DNA of 64,000 nt from Mixta gaviniae (GCF_002953195.1 NZ_CP026377.1:4154001-4218000); one strand, 5' to 3'; shown: positions 38,221 through 48,580, numbered from the stretch's first letter. Notes: generated by a model not told the origin, from the sequence alone. Numbers and translations are program-made.

Positions 38221-41052
38221 ATGGATAAGATTGAAGTCCGGGGTGCCCGCACCCACAACCTGAAAAACATCAACCTGATCATCCCTCGCGACAAACTGAT
38301 CGTTGTCACCGGCCTGTCAGGTTCCGGTAAGTCCTCGCTGGCGTTCGATACGCTCTACGCCGAGGGGCAGCGCCGCTATGTGGAATCCCTTTCCGCCTAT
38401 GCGCGTCAGTTTCTTTCGCTGATGGAAAAACCGGATGTCGATCATATCGAAGGGCTGTCGCCCGCGATTTCGATCGAGCAGAAGTCAACGTCCCACAACC
38501 CGCGATCGACGGTCGGGACCATCACCGAAATCCATGACTACCTGCGCCTGCTGTTCGCCCGCGTCGGCGAGCCGCGCTGTCCCGATCACAATGTGCCGTT
38601 GGCGGCGCAAACCGTCAGTCAGATGGTGGACAACGTGCTGGAGCAGCCGGAAGGCACGCGCCTGATGCTGCTGGCGCCGGTGGTGAAAGATCGTAAAGGC
38701 GAGCATACCAAGACGCTGGAGAACCTGGCGACGCAGGGCTATATCCGCGCCCGCATCGACGGTGAAGTATGCGATCTTTCCGATCCGCCAAAACTGGAGC
38801 TGCAGAAGAAGCACACCATCGAGGTGGTTATCGATCGCTTCAAAGTGCGCGAGGATCTGGCGACGCGTCTGGCGGAATCGTTCGAGACCGCGCTGGAACT
38901 CTCCGGCGGCACGGCGATCGTGGCGGATATGGACGATAGCGATGCGGAAGAGCTGCTCTTCTCCGCCAACTTCGCCTGTCCGATTTGCGGCTACAGCATG
39001 AGTGAGCTGGAGCCGCGCCTGTTCTCGTTCAACAACCCGGCCGGCGCCTGCCCGACCTGCGATGGTCTGGGGGTGCAGCAATATTTCGATCCCGATCGCG
39101 TGGTGCAGAATGCCGAGCTGTCGCTGGCGGGCGGCGCGATCCGCGGCTGGGATCGCCGCAACTTTTACTATTTCCAGATGCTGCGCTCGCTGGCGGAACA
39201 TCTGAAATTTGATATCGAAGCGCCGTTCAACAGCCTGAGCGAAAAAGCGCAGCAGGTGATCCTGTATGGATCCGGCAAAGAGAGCATCGAATTTAAATAT
39301 ATCAACGATCGCGGCGACACCTCGGTGCGTCGACATCCGTTTGAAGGCGTGCTGCATAACATGGAGCGCCGCTACAAAGAGACGGAGTCGAGCGCGGTGC
39401 GCGAAGATCTGGCGAAATTTATCAGCAATCGCGCCTGCGCCACCTGTGAAGGGACACGCCTGCGTCGCGAAGCGCGCCATGTGTATGTGGAAGACACCAC
39501 GCTGCCGACCATCTCTGATATGAGCATCGGTCACGCGATGGACTTTTTCCGCAACCTGAAGCTGAGTGGCCAGCGCGCGAAAATCGCGGAGAAAGTGCTG
39601 AAAGAGATCGGCGATCGTCTGAGCTTCCTGGTTAACGTCGGCCTGAACTACCTGTCGATGTCACGTTCGGCGGAGACGCTCTCCGGCGGCGAGGCGCAGC
39701 GCATCCGTCTGGCGAGCCAGATCGGCGCCGGCCTGGTGGGCGTGATGTATGTGCTGGATGAGCCCTCTATCGGCCTGCACCAGCGCGATAACGAGCGCCT
39801 GCTCGAAACGCTGATCCACCTGCGCGACCTCGGCAACACCGTTATCGTGGTCGAGCATGACGAAGATGCGATTCGCGCCGCCGACCATATTATCGATATC
39901 GGTCCCGGTGCGGGCGTTCACGGTGGCCAGGTGGTGGCCGAAGGCACCGCCGACGAGATTATGCAGGTGGAAGCGTCGCTGACCGGCCAGTATCTGAGCG
40001 GCAAGCGTAAAATCGAAGTGCCGGCAGAGCGCGTGCCTGCCGATCCGAACAAGGTGCTGAAGATTACCGGCGCGCGCGGTAACAACCTGAAGGATGTCAC
40101 CCTGACGCTGCCGGTCGGCCTGTTTACCTGCGTTACCGGCGTCTCCGGCTCCGGCAAGTCGACCTTGATCAACGATACGCTGTTCCCGATCGCCCAGCGC
40201 CAGCTGAACGGCGCGACCATCGCGGAAGCGGCGCCTTACCGCGATGTCAGCGGTATGGAGCATTTCGATAAGGTTATCGATATCGACCAAAGCCCGATCG
40301 GTCGTACGCCGCGCTCGAACCCGGCGACCTACACCGGCATTTTCACGCCGATCCGCGAACTGTTCGCCGGCGTGCCGGAGTCGCGTTCGCGCGGCTACAA
40401 TCCGGGCCGCTTCAGCTTTAACGTGCGCGGCGGGCGTTGCGAAGCCTGTCAGGGCGACGGCGTGCTGCGCGTGGAGATGCACTTCCTGCCGGATATCTAC
40501 GTGCCGTGCGACCAGTGCAAAGGCAAGCGCTATAACCGTGAAACGCTTGAGATTAAATATAAAGGCAAGAGCATCCACGAAGTGCTGGATATGACCATCG
40601 AAGAGGCGCGCGAATTCTTCGACGCGGTGCCGGCGCTGGCGCGTAAGCTGCAGACGCTGATGGACGTGGGGCTTTCTTATATTCGTCTCGGCCAGTCCGC
40701 TACCACGCTTTCCGGCGGCGAGGCGCAGCGCGTGAAGCTGGCGCGCGAGCTGTCGAAGCGCGGCACCGGTCAGACGCTCTATATCCTTGATGAGCCGACC
40801 ACCGGTCTGCACTTCGCCGATATCCAGCTGCTGCTGACGGTACTGCATCAGCTGCGCGACCAGGGCAACACCATCGTGGTGATTGAGCATAACCTCGACG
40901 TGGTGAAAACCGCCGACTGGATTGTCGATCTCGGGCCGGAAGGCGGCAGCGGCGGCGGCCAGATTCTGGTGGCCGGCACGCCGGAAACCGTGGCGAAGTG
41001 CGAAGAATCGCACACCGCGCGCTTCCTGCTGCCGCTGCTGGAACAACGCTAA
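38221..41052 (+). CDS. uvrA: excinuclease ABC subunit A
   Basis: A 943-residue UvrA (E. coli 940). It has two ABC ATPase modules: Walker [21 protein letters not shown] near residue 30 and [20 protein letters not shown] near 640, with signatures [14 protein letters not shown] and [15 protein letters not shown], and Walker B regions [12 protein letters not shown] and [12 protein letters not shown]. Zinc-finger cysteines are seen in CPICGY...CPTCDG and CEACQGDG...CDQCKGKRY. It detects DNA damage and loads UvrB in nucleotide excision repair. Expression should be SOS-induced through the adjacent LexA box. Confidence 0.98.
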   Translation: MDKIEVRGARTHNLKNINLIIPRDKLIVVTGLSGSGKSSLAFDTLYAEGQRRYVESLSAYARQFLSLMEKPDVDHIEGLSPAISIEQKSTSHNPRSTVGTITEIHDYLRLLFARVGEPRCPDHNVPLAAQTVSQMVDNVLEQPEGTRLMLLAPVVKDRKGEHTKTLENLATQGYIRARIDGEVCDLSDPPKLELQKKHTIEVVIDRFKVREDLATRLAESFETALELSGGTAIVADMDDSDAEELLFSANFACPICGYSMSELEPRLFSFNNPAGACPTCDGLGVQQYFDPDRVVQNAELSLAGGAIRGWDRRNFYYFQMLRSLAEHLKFDIEAPFNSLSEKAQQVILYGSGKESIEFKYINDRGDTSVRRHPFEGVLHNMERRYKETESSAVREDLAKFISNRACATCEGTRLRREARHVYVEDTTLPTISDMSIGHAMDFFRNLKLSGQRAKIAEKVLKEIGDRLSFLVNVGLNYLSMSRSAETLSGGEAQRIRLASQIGAGLVGVMYVLDEPSIGLHQRDNERLLETLIHLRDLGNTVIVVEHDEDAIRAADHIIDIGPGAGVHGGQVVAEGTADEIMQVEASLTGQYLSGKRKIEVPAERVPADPNKVLKITGARGNNLKDVTLTLPVGLFTCVTGVSGSGKSTLINDTLFPIAQRQLNGATIAEAAPYRDVSGMEHFDKVIDIDQSPIGRTPRSNPATYTGIFTPIRELFAGVPESRSRGYNPGRFSFNVRGGRCEACQGDGVLRVEMHFLPDIYVPCDQCKGKRYNRETLEIKYKGKSIHEVLDMTIEEAREFFDAVPALARKLQTLMDVGLSYIRLGQSATTLSGGEAQRVKLARELSKRGTGQTLYILDEPTTGLHFADIQLLLTVLHQLRDQGNTIVVIEHNLDVVKTADWIVDLGPEGGSGGGQILVAGTPETVAKCEESHTARFLLPLLEQR

Positions 41053-41072
41053 GCGTCTTCTCCGTACCGCAC

Positions 41073-41106
41073 AGCCCCTGACGCCGACGCGCAGGGGCTT
41101 TTTTTA
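41073..41106 (+). terminator. uvrA terminator
   Basis: AGCCCCTG / CAGGGGCT stem with an 11-base loop followed by seven or more T, 20 bases after the uvrA stop. Confidence 0.9.
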
Positions 41107-41335
41107 TCACCGTCGGCCGCCTCGCCCTGTTCCGCCGTGCTGTGCCGGTGCATTGCCTCATTGACGGCCAATCGTGCAGGATCAGGCAAGATTTCGACAT
41201 AATCGGGTCTGGCTGCCCTCTCCTCCTCTGCTTATCCTTAAGGTTCACGCTGCGCCCATGCCGGGCGCAGTGCAGCTGGTTTTATCCGGGCGGATACGCT
41301 GTTCGCCCTTAACCGCTTCAATCACGGGAGACACC

Positions 41336-42400
41336 ATGAATATTACGCACGCTTATGCAGCCCAGGATGCGAAATCCAGACTCGCGCCTTTTGACTACAA
41401 GCCGCGTGAACTGCGCGAGCATGATGTACAAATTGAAGTGTTATTTTGCGGCGTCTGTCACTCCGACCTGCATCAGGCCCGTAATGAATGGCAAAACACT
41501 CTTTTTCCGGTGGTGCCAGGCCACGAAATCGTCGGCCGCGTCACGGCGGTAGGCAGCCACGGCCATAAATATCAGGTGGGTGATTTAGTGGGCGTCGGCT
41601 GTATGGTCGATTCCTGCCGCAGCTGTCCAAGCTGCCAGGAAGGGCTGGAGCAGTATTGCGAAACGGGCTTTGTGCCGACCTACAACGGCCAGGACCTGCA
41701 CACCAAAGAGATCACCTACGGCGGCTACGCCACCAGCGTCGTGGTGCATGAGGACTTCGTGCTGCGCGTGCCGGAAAACCTCGACCCGGCAGGCGTTGCG
41801 CCGCTGCTCTGCGCGGGCATCACCACTTACTCCCCGCTGCGTCACTGGAACGTCGGCCCGGGCAAAAAAGTGGGCATCGTCGGCCTCGGCGGCTTAGGCC
41901 ATATGGGCGTGAAGCTGGCGCATGCGATGGGCGCGCACGTGGTGCTGTTTACGACTTCGCCTTCGAAAATCGAAGACGGTAAGCGTCTGGGCGCCGATGA
42001 AGTGGTGGTCTCCAAAGATCCGCAGCAGATGGCGCAACACGTTAATAGCTTCGACTTTATCCTCAATACCGTGGCGGCGCAGCACGATCTTAACCCGTTT
42101 ATCAACCTGCTGAAGCGCGACGGCAACCTGACGCTGGTCGGCGCGCCGGAACACGATCATCCGGCGCCGCACGTTTTCGACCTGATTTTCAAGCGTCGCA
42201 GCGTCGCCGGCTCGCTGATCGGCGGCATCGCCGAAACGCAGGAGATGCTCGATTTCTGCGGTAAACACAACATCACCTCAGATATCGAACTGATCGCCAT
42301 GAATCAGATTAACGAAGCCTATGAGCGTATGCTGAAAAGCGACGTGAAATACCGCTTTGTTATCGATATCGATACGCTGCGCCAGGAAAGCGCCGCGTAA
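41336..42400 (+). CDS. zinc-dependent NAD(P)H aldehyde/alcohol reductase (YahK-like)
   Basis: A 354-residue zinc medium-chain dehydrogenase, close to E. coli YahK (349). The catalytic zinc ligands are in CGVCHSDLHQ, PGHEIVGRV and PLLCAGITTYSPLRHW, the structural zinc site is CRSCPSCQEGLEQYC, and the cofactor fold is VGIVGLGGLGHMGVKLAHAM. Members of this group reduce a broad range of aldehydes with NADPH. GGGAGACACC precedes the ATG at 41336. This gene is not at this place in E. coli, where uvrA is followed by yjbR. Confidence 0.9.
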   Translation: MNITHAYAAQDAKSRLAPFDYKPRELREHDVQIEVLFCGVCHSDLHQARNEWQNTLFPVVPGHEIVGRVTAVGSHGHKYQVGDLVGVGCMVDSCRSCPSCQEGLEQYCETGFVPTYNGQDLHTKEITYGGYATSVVVHEDFVLRVPENLDPAGVAPLLCAGITTYSPLRHWNVGPGKKVGIVGLGGLGHMGVKLAHAMGAHVVLFTTSPSKIEDGKRLGADEVVVSKDPQQMAQHVNSFDFILNTVAAQHDLNPFINLLKRDGNLTLVGAPEHDHPAPHVFDLIFKRRSVAGSLIGGIAETQEMLDFCGKHNITSDIELIAMNQINEAYERMLKSDVKYRFVIDIDTLRQESAA

Positions 42401-42405
42401 TCGCC

Positions 42406-42433
42406 CTGTCGCTGCGGCATGCCGCAGCGACAG
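42406..42433. terminator. 28-base perfect palindrome between convergent genes
   Basis: CTGTCGCTGCGGC / GCCGCAGCGACAG arms of 13 bases around an AT centre, placed between the reductase gene and yjbR. Perfect symmetry suits two-way termination, though T tracts are short. Confidence 0.6.
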
Positions 42434-42437
42434 CCTT

Positions 42438-42776
42438 TCAGCCGTGATATCCGCTTTTAGTCGCCAGCGCCTGCTGGAGCGACGCGTCCACCAGATAATA
42501 GATCTGCGAATCCTTCAACCCGCCATCGAGATAGAGCGTACTCCAGTGCGTTTTATTCAGGTGCGCGCTGGGAAAGACATCTTCATGCTGCTCGCGCAGC
42601 AGTTCAGCCAGCGCCGGCGAGGTTTTCAGCGAGACAGCCGGACGCCCTTCCGATTCATGCACCATGGCGAACAGCACGCCGTCAGACTGGATTTGCGTCG
42701 CTTTCCAGTCGTTATGGACGCGTTGCTCCGCACCCTCTTTGCTCATGCAGTATGACAGCAGATCGGACGTATTCAT
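42438..42776 (-). CDS. yjbR: YjbR family protein
   Basis: A 112-residue small cytoplasmic protein of the YjbR/CyaY-like fold (MmcQ/YjbR family). Landmarks: MNTSDLLSYCMSKEGAEQRV, HNDWKATQIQSDGVLFAMVH and the family-typical LNKTHWSTLYLDGGLKDSQI. E. coli YjbR is 118 residues; its DNA-binding-like role is not firmly established. It starts two bases after yjbQ, so the two form an operon, conserved in E. coli. Confidence 0.93.
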   Translation of the reverse strand: MNTSDLLSYCMSKEGAEQRVHNDWKATQIQSDGVLFAMVHESEGRPAVSLKTSPALAELLREQHEDVFPSAHLNKTHWSTLYLDGGLKDSQIYYLVDASLQQALATKSGYHG

Positions 42777-42778
42777 GG

Positions 42779-43195
42779 TTATTCTCCTTGCAGCGTGGCG
42801 ACAATCCGACGTGAGCCGCCGCGTACGCGATGCTCCCCCAGCCAGATGCCCTGCCACGTACCTAAGACCAGACGCCCACGGCTCACCGGCAGCAGCAGCG
42901 ACACGCCCAGCAGCGACGATTTGATATGCGCCGGCATATCATCCGCGCCCTCATAATCGTGCTGATAGGGCGCATCCTCCGGCACATGGCGCAGAAAATG
43001 CTGCTCCATATCGCTGCGCACCGTGGGATCGCAATTTTCATTCAGAGTGAGGGAAGCGGATGTGTGCTGTAGCAGCAGATGCAGCAGCCCCGTGTTGATT
43101 TCACGCAGCGCCGGCAGCTGTTCCACAATCTCATCGGTCACCAGGTGAAAGCCGCGCGCTTTTGCGTTCAGCGAAAGGGTCTGTTGATGCCACAT
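42779..43195 (-). CDS. yjbQ: YjbQ family thiamin-phosphate-synthase-like protein
   Basis: A 138-residue UPF0047 (YjbQ) protein. Typical motifs are [52 protein letters not shown] and [13 protein letters not shown]. coli YjbQ shows weak thiamin phosphate synthase activity, but its true role is uncertain. The start at [10 protein letters not shown] follows AAGGAGC; a longer frame upstream has no coding character. It is the first gene of the yjbQ-yjbR pair. Confidence 0.93.
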   Translation of the reverse strand: MWHQQTLSLNAKARGFHLVTDEIVEQLPALREINTGLLHLLLQHTSASLTLNENCDPTVRSDMEQHFLRHVPEDAPYQHDYEGADDMPAHIKSSLLGVSLLLPVSRGRLVLGTWQGIWLGEHRVRGGSRRIVATLQGE

Positions 43196-43311
43196 TAGCG
43201 TTGCTCCTTGTTTGAATGACTCTGTTAAGTGTGCAGCATGTGACGCAAAGGTAAACCCGCCGGGCGGAAAAAGTCTGCGCGCCGCGTCCGCTAAGGCTTG
43301 CCAACTCAGGA

Positions 43312-43338
43312 AATAAAAAAGGCGGCCTGAGCCGCCTG
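43312..43338 (-). terminator. tyrB terminator
   Basis: On the minus strand AGGCGGC / GCCGCCT with a four-base loop is followed by a run of six T, 17 bases after the tyrB stop. Confidence 0.9.
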
Positions 43339-43354
43339 AGGAGTAAGGCAAAAA

Positions 43355-44548
43355 TTACATCACCGCCGCGAAGGCTTCCGCCACCTGATGCACGTTGCGG
43401 CTGTTAAGGCCCGCCAGACACATGCGGCCACTGTGGATCAGGTAGACGCCGAATTCGTCGCGCAGGCGATCAACCTGCTGCGCGCTCAGCCCGGTATAGC
43501 TGAACATGCCGCGCTGTTTCAGCAGGTAATCGAAGTTTTTGCCCGGCAGCGCGGTGTTCAACACGGCCACCAGCGCCTGACGCATCTCCAGAATACGCAG
43601 ACGCATCGCCTCCACTTCCGCCAGCCAGCTCGCCTTCAGCGCCTCGTCGTTCAGTACGCAGGCTACCACCTGCGCGCCGAAGTTCGGCGGCGAGGAGTAG
43701 TTGCGGCGCACCGTGGCTTTCAGCTGGCCCTGCACGCGCGCCGCCTCTTCCGCATCGGCGCATACCACCGACAGGCCGCCGACGCGCTCGCCGTAGAGCG
43801 AGAAAATCTTTGAGAAGGAGTTGCTGACCAGCGCCGAGATGCCGGCGGCGGCAATAGCGCGGATGGCATAGGCATCCTCCTCCATACCGGCGCCGAATCC
43901 CTGATAGGCGATATCAAGGAAAGGGATCAGCTGTCGCGCCTGCAGCACCTCAACCACGCGATCCCACTGTTCATGAGTGAGATCGGCACCGGTCGGGTTA
44001 TGGCAGCAGGGATGCAGCAGCACCACACTCTGCGCCGGCAGGGTTTGCAGCGTCGCGAGGAAGGCATCGAACTGCACGCCATGCGTGTCGGCGTCATACC
44101 AGGGGTAGCTTTGCACCTCAAAACCGGCGCCGGCAAAGATAGCGATATGGTTTTCCCAGGTCGGATCGCTGACCCACACCTGCGACTGCGGAAAATAGCG
44201 TTTCAGAAAGTCCGCGCCCACTTTCAGCGCGCCGGAGCCGCCTACCGTCTGGATGGTGGCGATGCGGTTCGCCTGCAGCACCGGATGCTGCGCGCCGAAC
44301 AGCAGCGGCGCGATCGCCTGGCGGTAACTGGCGAGGCCGTCCATCGGCAGATAGAGCGACGCCTGATGCGGCCCGGCATTCAGGCGTGCTTCCGCTTCCG
44401 CCACCGCCTGCAGCTGGGGAATGATCCCCTGCTCGTTGTAGTAGAGGCCAATGCTCAGGTTAACCTTGTGCGCCCGCGGATCCTGTTTGAAGGTTTCCAT
44501 CAGGGTAAGTATCGGATCGCCAGCGTAGGCATCAACGTTCTGAAACAC
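43355..44548 (-). CDS. tyrB: aromatic amino acid aminotransferase TyrB
   Basis: A 397-residue class I PLP aminotransferase, the same length as E. coli TyrB. Landmarks are [54 protein letters not shown], and the PLP lysine in [17 protein letters not shown], with substrate arginine in [11 protein letters not shown]. It makes tyrosine, phenylalanine, and partly aspartate and leucine by transamination. The start is GTG at 44548, seven bases after GGAG; it corresponds exactly to the E. coli start. It begins 44 bases after a yitT-type gene and may share its transcript, unlike E. coli, where alr is upstream. Confidence 0.96.
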   Translation of the reverse strand: MFQNVDAYAGDPILTLMETFKQDPRAHKVNLSIGLYYNEQGIIPQLQAVAEAEARLNAGPHQASLYLPMDGLASYRQAIAPLLFGAQHPVLQANRIATIQTVGGSGALKVGADFLKRYFPQSQVWVSDPTWENHIAIFAGAGFEVQSYPWYDADTHGVQFDAFLATLQTLPAQSVVLLHPCCHNPTGADLTHEQWDRVVEVLQARQLIPFLDIAYQGFGAGMEEDAYAIRAIAAAGISALVSNSFSKIFSLYGERVGGLSVVCADAEEAARVQGQLKATVRRNYSSPPNFGAQVVACVLNDEALKASWLAEVEAMRLRILEMRQALVAVLNTALPGKNFDYLLKQRGMFSYTGLSAQQVDRLRDEFGVYLIHSGRMCLAGLNSRNVHQVAEAFAAVM

Positions 44549-44592
44549 GGTGAATCTCCATAATAAAAGGTAAAGGGGCAAAGCGGCGCAGG

Positions 44593-45207
44593 TCAGACGG
44601 CGTAGCGGCCAGGCCGATGGTTCAGCGCAATGATCAGGTTAAGGAGCAGCGCGCCGGCAACAGAGGCCGCCAGCATCGGCGCGGAGACCACAAACAGCGA
44701 GGCCAGCACCACGCCGCTGTCTACCGCCATCTGCAGTTTCCCGGCGCGAATGCCGAAGCGATCCTGCAGCCACAGCGCCAGAATATTGATGCCGCCCAGG
44801 CTCGCCTTATGGCGAAACAACACTATAAACCCAACACCCATCATCACGTTACCGAACAGTGTCGCATAAAACGGATTCAGCGCGTCAAAGTGCATAAACA
44901 GCGGGTGCAGCCGGGTGAAGATCGACACCAGCGCCACCGCGCAAAAGGTTTTGAGGGTAAAGGCCCAGCCCATGCGTTTGACCGCCAGCCAGTAGAACGG
45001 CAGGTTAATGACGAAAAACAGCAGGCCGAACGAGCAGGAAGTGAGATAGCTGAGCAAAAAGGCGATGCCGGCGGTGCTGCCGGTCAGAGCGCCGGCCTGT
45101 TTCAGCATCACCACGCCGAACGAGACCATGAGCGTGCCGAACAGGAGCGCCAGCGTATCTTCCAGCAGGGAGTGCGGCACGCGCGCAGGGTGTACGATAT
45201 TATCCAT
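44593..45207 (-). CDS. YitT family membrane protein
   Basis: A 204-residue inner-membrane protein of the YitT (DUF161) family with five predicted helices. Landmarks: [58 protein letters not shown] and [20 protein letters not shown]. Transport has been suggested for the family, but substrates are unknown. It lies between an Lrp-type regulator and tyrB, all on one strand. A row of GCAC-N7-GTGC palindromes upstream suggests local control, possibly by that regulator; an amino-acid-related role is inferred from these neighbours only. Confidence 0.85.
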   Translation of the reverse strand: MDNIVHPARVPHSLLEDTLALLFGTLMVSFGVVMLKQAGALTGSTAGIAFLLSYLTSCSFGLLFFVINLPFYWLAVKRMGWAFTLKTFCAVALVSIFTRLHPLFMHFDALNPFYATLFGNVMMGVGFIVLFRHKASLGGINILALWLQDRFGIRAGKLQMAVDSGVVLASLFVVSAPMLAASVAGALLLNLIIALNHRPGRYAV

Positions 45208-45327
45208 AAGCCTGATGACCGAAGCGAAAAGCTAACAGGCAGCAAGAATCGCACCATAAACGCAGCGGCCAGCAGGATCTGGCGCGCCGTTCAGATTAAG
45301 TGATTGAATTAACATTACTCTTTTCCT

Positions 45328-45455
45328 GCACACAGCTTGTGCGCGGCAGGACAGGATGATGCACGCTGTATGCGCCCAGGCGTTTTTCCGCACACAGAAC
45401 AACGCAAAATCCCCGCTGATGCACTTATTTTGTGCATTATGCACTTTTAACGTGC
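45328..45455. promoter_or_regulatory. array of GCAC-N7-GTGC palindromes (putative Lrp-type operators)
   Basis: Four copies of one palindrome lie between the Lrp-type gene and yitT: GCACACAGCTTGTGC (45328-45342), GCACGCTGTATGCGC (45361-45375, one mismatch), GCACTTATTTTGTGC (45421-45435) and GCACTTTTAACGTGC (45441-45455). The last two are extended by T/A on the outside and are 20 bases apart; copies two and three are 60 bases apart. Fifteen-base AT-centred palindromes spaced by helical turns suit an Lrp/AsnC octamer. The last copy overlaps the 3' codons of the regulator gene. Confidence 0.6.
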
Positions 45456-45922
45456 AGCGCCGGGGCGATGGTGACGCCATTCTCCTTCAGTCGTTCTAGT
45501 ACCACAGAGGTTTTTACATGCGCCACGCTGCGGTGACCTGCCACCAGCTGGCTTATCAGCGCGCTCAGCTCTGCCAGGCTGGCGACCGCCACCTTCAGCA
45601 GATAATCAGCGTCGCCGGTGGTTTTGTAGGCGTCGACGATGGCGCTCTGCTCCGCCACCATACGGTGAAAGCTGGTGACGTAATCGCTGGTGTGGTTAAG
45701 CAGGCGCACCTCAATCAGGCCGATCATGCTCAGGTTGACCGCCTCGGGCGAGACGCGGGCGTGATAGCCGAGGATCAGGTTGGCCTGTTCAAGGTTGATG
45801 CGCCGGCGGGAACACTGCGAGGCGGAGAGCCCGACCAGATCGCTCAGCTCCTGGTTGGTTAGCCGGCCGTTTTCCTGCAGCAGCGTCAATATCTTCAGGT
45901 CGTAATCGTCAATCTGTGTCAT
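45437..45922 (-). CDS. Lrp/AsnC family transcriptional regulator
   Basis: A 161-residue regulator of the feast/famine family. The helix-turn-helix is at residues 1-55 (DYDLKILTLLQENGRLTNQE; LSDLVGLSASQCSRRRINLE), and the RAM ligand/oligomer domain covers 65-150 (IGLIEVRLLNHTSDYVTSFH, YKTTGDADYLLKVAVASLAE). The ligand is probably an amino acid. It is upstream of yitT and tyrB on the same strand and next to a row of palindromes that could be its operators. This gene is not present at this site in E. coli. Confidence 0.9.
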   Translation of the reverse strand: MTQIDDYDLKILTLLQENGRLTNQELSDLVGLSASQCSRRRINLEQANLILGYHARVSPEAVNLSMIGLIEVRLLNHTSDYVTSFHRMVAEQSAIVDAYKTTGDADYLLKVAVASLAELSALISQLVAGHRSVAHVKTSVVLERLKENGVTIAPALHVKSA

Positions 45923-46029
45923 GGCGTTTTGCCGCTCTCTGCGCTGAAATCGTTACAGATATGCGCAAGAGCGACAAATGTCCAACACAATTTTATGATG
46001 ACGCCGGCGGGATGCACGCAACGTGCGGG

Positions 46030-47436
46030 CTACTCATCGTCGTATTGCGGCCCGGCATAGTTGTCAAAACGCGACCACTGGCCGTTAAAGGTGAGACGCA
46101 CGGTACCGATCGGGCCGTTACGCTGCTTACCGATGATGATTTCGGCGATGCCTTTCAGATCGCTATTTTCGTGATAGACCTCATCACGGTAGATAAACAT
46201 GATCAGGTCGGCATCCTGCTCGATTGAGCCTGATTCACGCAGATCGGAGTTGACCGGGCGTTTATCGGCACGCTGCTCCAGCGAGCGGTTAAGCTGCGAC
46301 AACGCCACTACCGGCACGTTCAGCTCTTTCGCCAGCGCCTTCAGCGAGCGGGAGATTTCAGCGATCTCCAGCGTACGGTTGTCGGAGAGCGACGGCACAC
46401 GCATCAGCTGCAGGTAGTCGATCATGATCATGCTCAGGCCGCCGCACTCGCGGAACACGCGACGCGCGCGCGAACGCACCTCAGTCGGCGTCAGGCCGGA
46501 GGAGTCATCGATAAAGATATTCTTTTTCTCCAGCAGGATACCCATGGTGCCGGAGATGCGCGCCCAGTCCTCATCATCGAGCTGGCCGGTACGGATACGC
46601 GTCTGATCAACGCGCGACAGCGAAGCCAGCATACGCATCATAATCTGCTCGCTGGGCATCTCCAGACTGAAGATCAGCACCGGTTTCTCCTGCAGCATCG
46701 CGGCGTTTTCGCACAGGTTCATGGCGAATGTGGTTTTACCCATCGACGGACGCGCGGCGACGATAATCAAATCGGAGCCCTGCAGGCCTGCGGTTTTCTT
46801 GTTGAGATCCTGATAGCCGGTATCGACACCAGTAACGCCGTCGTGCGGCGTCTGATAGAGCGATTCGATACGCGACACGGTCGCTTCGAGGATCTGTTCG
46901 ATATTTTTCGGGCCTTCATCTTTATTGGCGCGCTGTTCAGCGATTTTAAAGACGTTTGATTCCGCGAAGTCGAGCAGATCTTCGCTGCTGCGCCCCTGCG
47001 GATCATAGCCGGCGTCGGCGATCTGGTTGGCGACAGCGATCATTTCGCGCACGACCGCGCGTTCGCGCACGATGTCGGCATAGGCGTTAATGTTCGCCGC
47101 ACTGGGGGTGTTTTTCGACAGCTCCGCCAGGTAGGCGAAGCCGCCGACCATATCCAGCTCGCCACGCTGCTCCAGCGAATCCGAAAGGGTGATCAGGTCG
47201 ATGGGCTGGCTGGCTTCCAGCAGCCGCTGCATTTCACTGAATATCAGACGATGAGGGCGGCTGTAAAAGTCTTCGGCCACTACGCGCTCTGAAACGTTGT
47301 CCCAGCGCTCGTTGTCCAGCATCAACCCGCCCAGCACCGACTGCTCCGCTTCCAGCGAATGGGGCGGCAATTTCAGCCCTTCTACCTGGCGATCGCGAAC
47401 CTCGTTGGATTTGTTGGTGGGTTTATTTCCTGCCAT
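46030..47436 (-). CDS. dnaB: replicative DNA helicase DnaB
   Basis: A 468-residue hexameric helicase (E. coli 471). The N-terminal DnaG-interacting domain (SLEAEQSVLGGLMLDNERW) is followed by a linker and a RecA-like motor with Walker A IVAARPSMGKTTFAMNLCE, Walker B region LSMIMIDYLQLMRVP and the arginine finger segment DLRESGSIEQDADLIMFIYR. It unwinds DNA at the fork. I used the ATG at 47436 (MAGNKPTNK), matching E. coli. It is divergent from qorA as in E. coli, but alr does not follow it. Confidence 0.98.
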   Translation of the reverse strand: MAGNKPTNKSNEVRDRQVEGLKLPPHSLEAEQSVLGGLMLDNERWDNVSERVVAEDFYSRPHRLIFSEMQRLLEASQPIDLITLSDSLEQRGELDMVGGFAYLAELSKNTPSAANINAYADIVRERAVVREMIAVANQIADAGYDPQGRSSEDLLDFAESNVFKIAEQRANKDEGPKNIEQILEATVSRIESLYQTPHDGVTGVDTGYQDLNKKTAGLQGSDLIIVAARPSMGKTTFAMNLCENAAMLQEKPVLIFSLEMPSEQIMMRMLASLSRVDQTRIRTGQLDDEDWARISGTMGILLEKKNIFIDDSSGLTPTEVRSRARRVFRECGGLSMIMIDYLQLMRVPSLSDNRTLEIAEISRSLKALAKELNVPVVALSQLNRSLEQRADKRPVNSDLRESGSIEQDADLIMFIYRDEVYHENSDLKGIAEIIIGKQRNGPIGTVRLTFNGQWSRFDNYAGPQYDDE

Positions 47437-47545
47437 AGTGAATGCAATACCGAATGTGTGAGTGACGCGCAAGTATACCTGTTTTTTACCGCTTTTACGC
47501 CCGTCCGGCGTGAAATCCGGCCGTCGGAAACCACAAGGAGCAGAG

Positions 47546-48529
47546 ATGGCAAAACGTATTCAGATAGCCCGCCACGGCGGCCCCGAGGTACTGCAGTGGG
47601 TCGATTTCAATCCCAGCGAGCCGGGCGAATATGAGGTGCAGGTGGAGAACAAAGCCATCGGCATCAACTATATCGATACCTACGTGCGCAGCGGCCTCTA
47701 TCCGGTGACGTCGCTGCCGTCCGGCATCGGCTCCGAGGCGGCGGGCGTGGTAGTGAAAACCGGCCGCGGCGTCACTGCCGTCAGGCCGGGCGATCGCGTG
47801 GTTTACGCGCAGGCGCCGCTGGGCGCCTATAGCGAAATTCACAATGTGCATCAGGATAAAATCGCCCTGCTGCCGGACGCCATCTCCTTCGAGCAGGCAG
47901 CGGCGTCATTTTTAAAGGGGCTGACGGTACACTATCTGCTGCGCCAGACTTATGAAGTGCAGCCTGACGAAACCTTTCTGTTCCACGCGGCAGCGGGTGG
48001 CGTCGGCCTGATCGCCTGTCAGTGGGCAAAGGCGCTGGGCGCGCATCTGATCGGCACGGTCGGCTCGGCGGAGAAAGCGCAGCTGGCGAAGGATCACGGC
48101 GCCTGGGCGACCATTAACTATCAGCAAGAGGAGATCGCGCAGCGCGTCAGCGAACTGACCGGCGGCAAGAAAGTGCGCGTGGTATATGACTCGGTAGGGA
48201 AAGCGACATGGGAAGCGTCGCTTGACTGCTTACAGCGGCGCGGTCTGATGGTGAGCTTCGGCAACGCTTCCGGCCCGGTGACCGGCGTGGACCTGGCGAT
48301 CCTTAATCAGAAAGGGTCGCTCTACCTGACGCGCCCTTCCCTGAATGGCTATATCACTACGCGCGACGAGCTTCAGCGTGCCGCCAACGATCTCTTCTCA
48401 ATGATCGCCAGCGGCGCGATCAAAGTGAACGTTGAGGAAGATCAGCGTTTCCCGCTGCAGGAGGCGCAGCGCGCCCATACCACGCTGGAAAGCCGCGCGA
48501 CGCATGGTTCCAGCCTGCTGATCCCGTAG
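47546..48529 (+). CDS. qorA: NADPH:quinone reductase QorA
   Basis: A 327-residue zinc-free medium-chain reductase, the same length as E. coli QOR1. Landmarks: GGPEVLQWVDFNPSEPGEYE, KAIGINYIDTYVRSGLYPV, FLFHAAAGGVGLIACQWAKA (NADPH-binding AAxGGVG motif) and RPSLNGYITTRDEL. It reduces quinones with NADPH. AAGGAGCAGAG precedes the ATG at 47546. It is followed by a strong terminator; in E. coli pspG is next, but it is not seen here. Confidence 0.95.
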   Translation: MAKRIQIARHGGPEVLQWVDFNPSEPGEYEVQVENKAIGINYIDTYVRSGLYPVTSLPSGIGSEAAGVVVKTGRGVTAVRPGDRVVYAQAPLGAYSEIHNVHQDKIALLPDAISFEQAAASFLKGLTVHYLLRQTYEVQPDETFLFHAAAGGVGLIACQWAKALGAHLIGTVGSAEKAQLAKDHGAWATINYQQEEIAQRVSELTGGKKVRVVYDSVGKATWEASLDCLQRRGLMVSFGNASGPVTGVDLAILNQKGSLYLTRPSLNGYITTRDELQRAANDLFSMIASGAIKVNVEEDQRFPLQEAQRAHTTLESRATHGSSLLIP

Positions 48530-48540
48530 CCGTTCAGGCA

Positions 48541-48580
48541 AAAAAAGAGGGCTTCCCGCAGGAAGCCCCTTTTTCTTTTT
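48541..48580 (+). terminator. qorA terminator
   Basis: GGGCTTCC / GGAAGCCC with a four-base loop, preceded by A6 and followed by a long T-rich tract. Confidence 0.9.

Noticed and set aside
39661..41046. 461-residue minus-strand frame opposite uvrA
   Set aside because: It is fully antisense to the strongly conserved uvrA coding sequence; it has unnatural His/Gln/Arg-rich composition and no ribosome-binding site.
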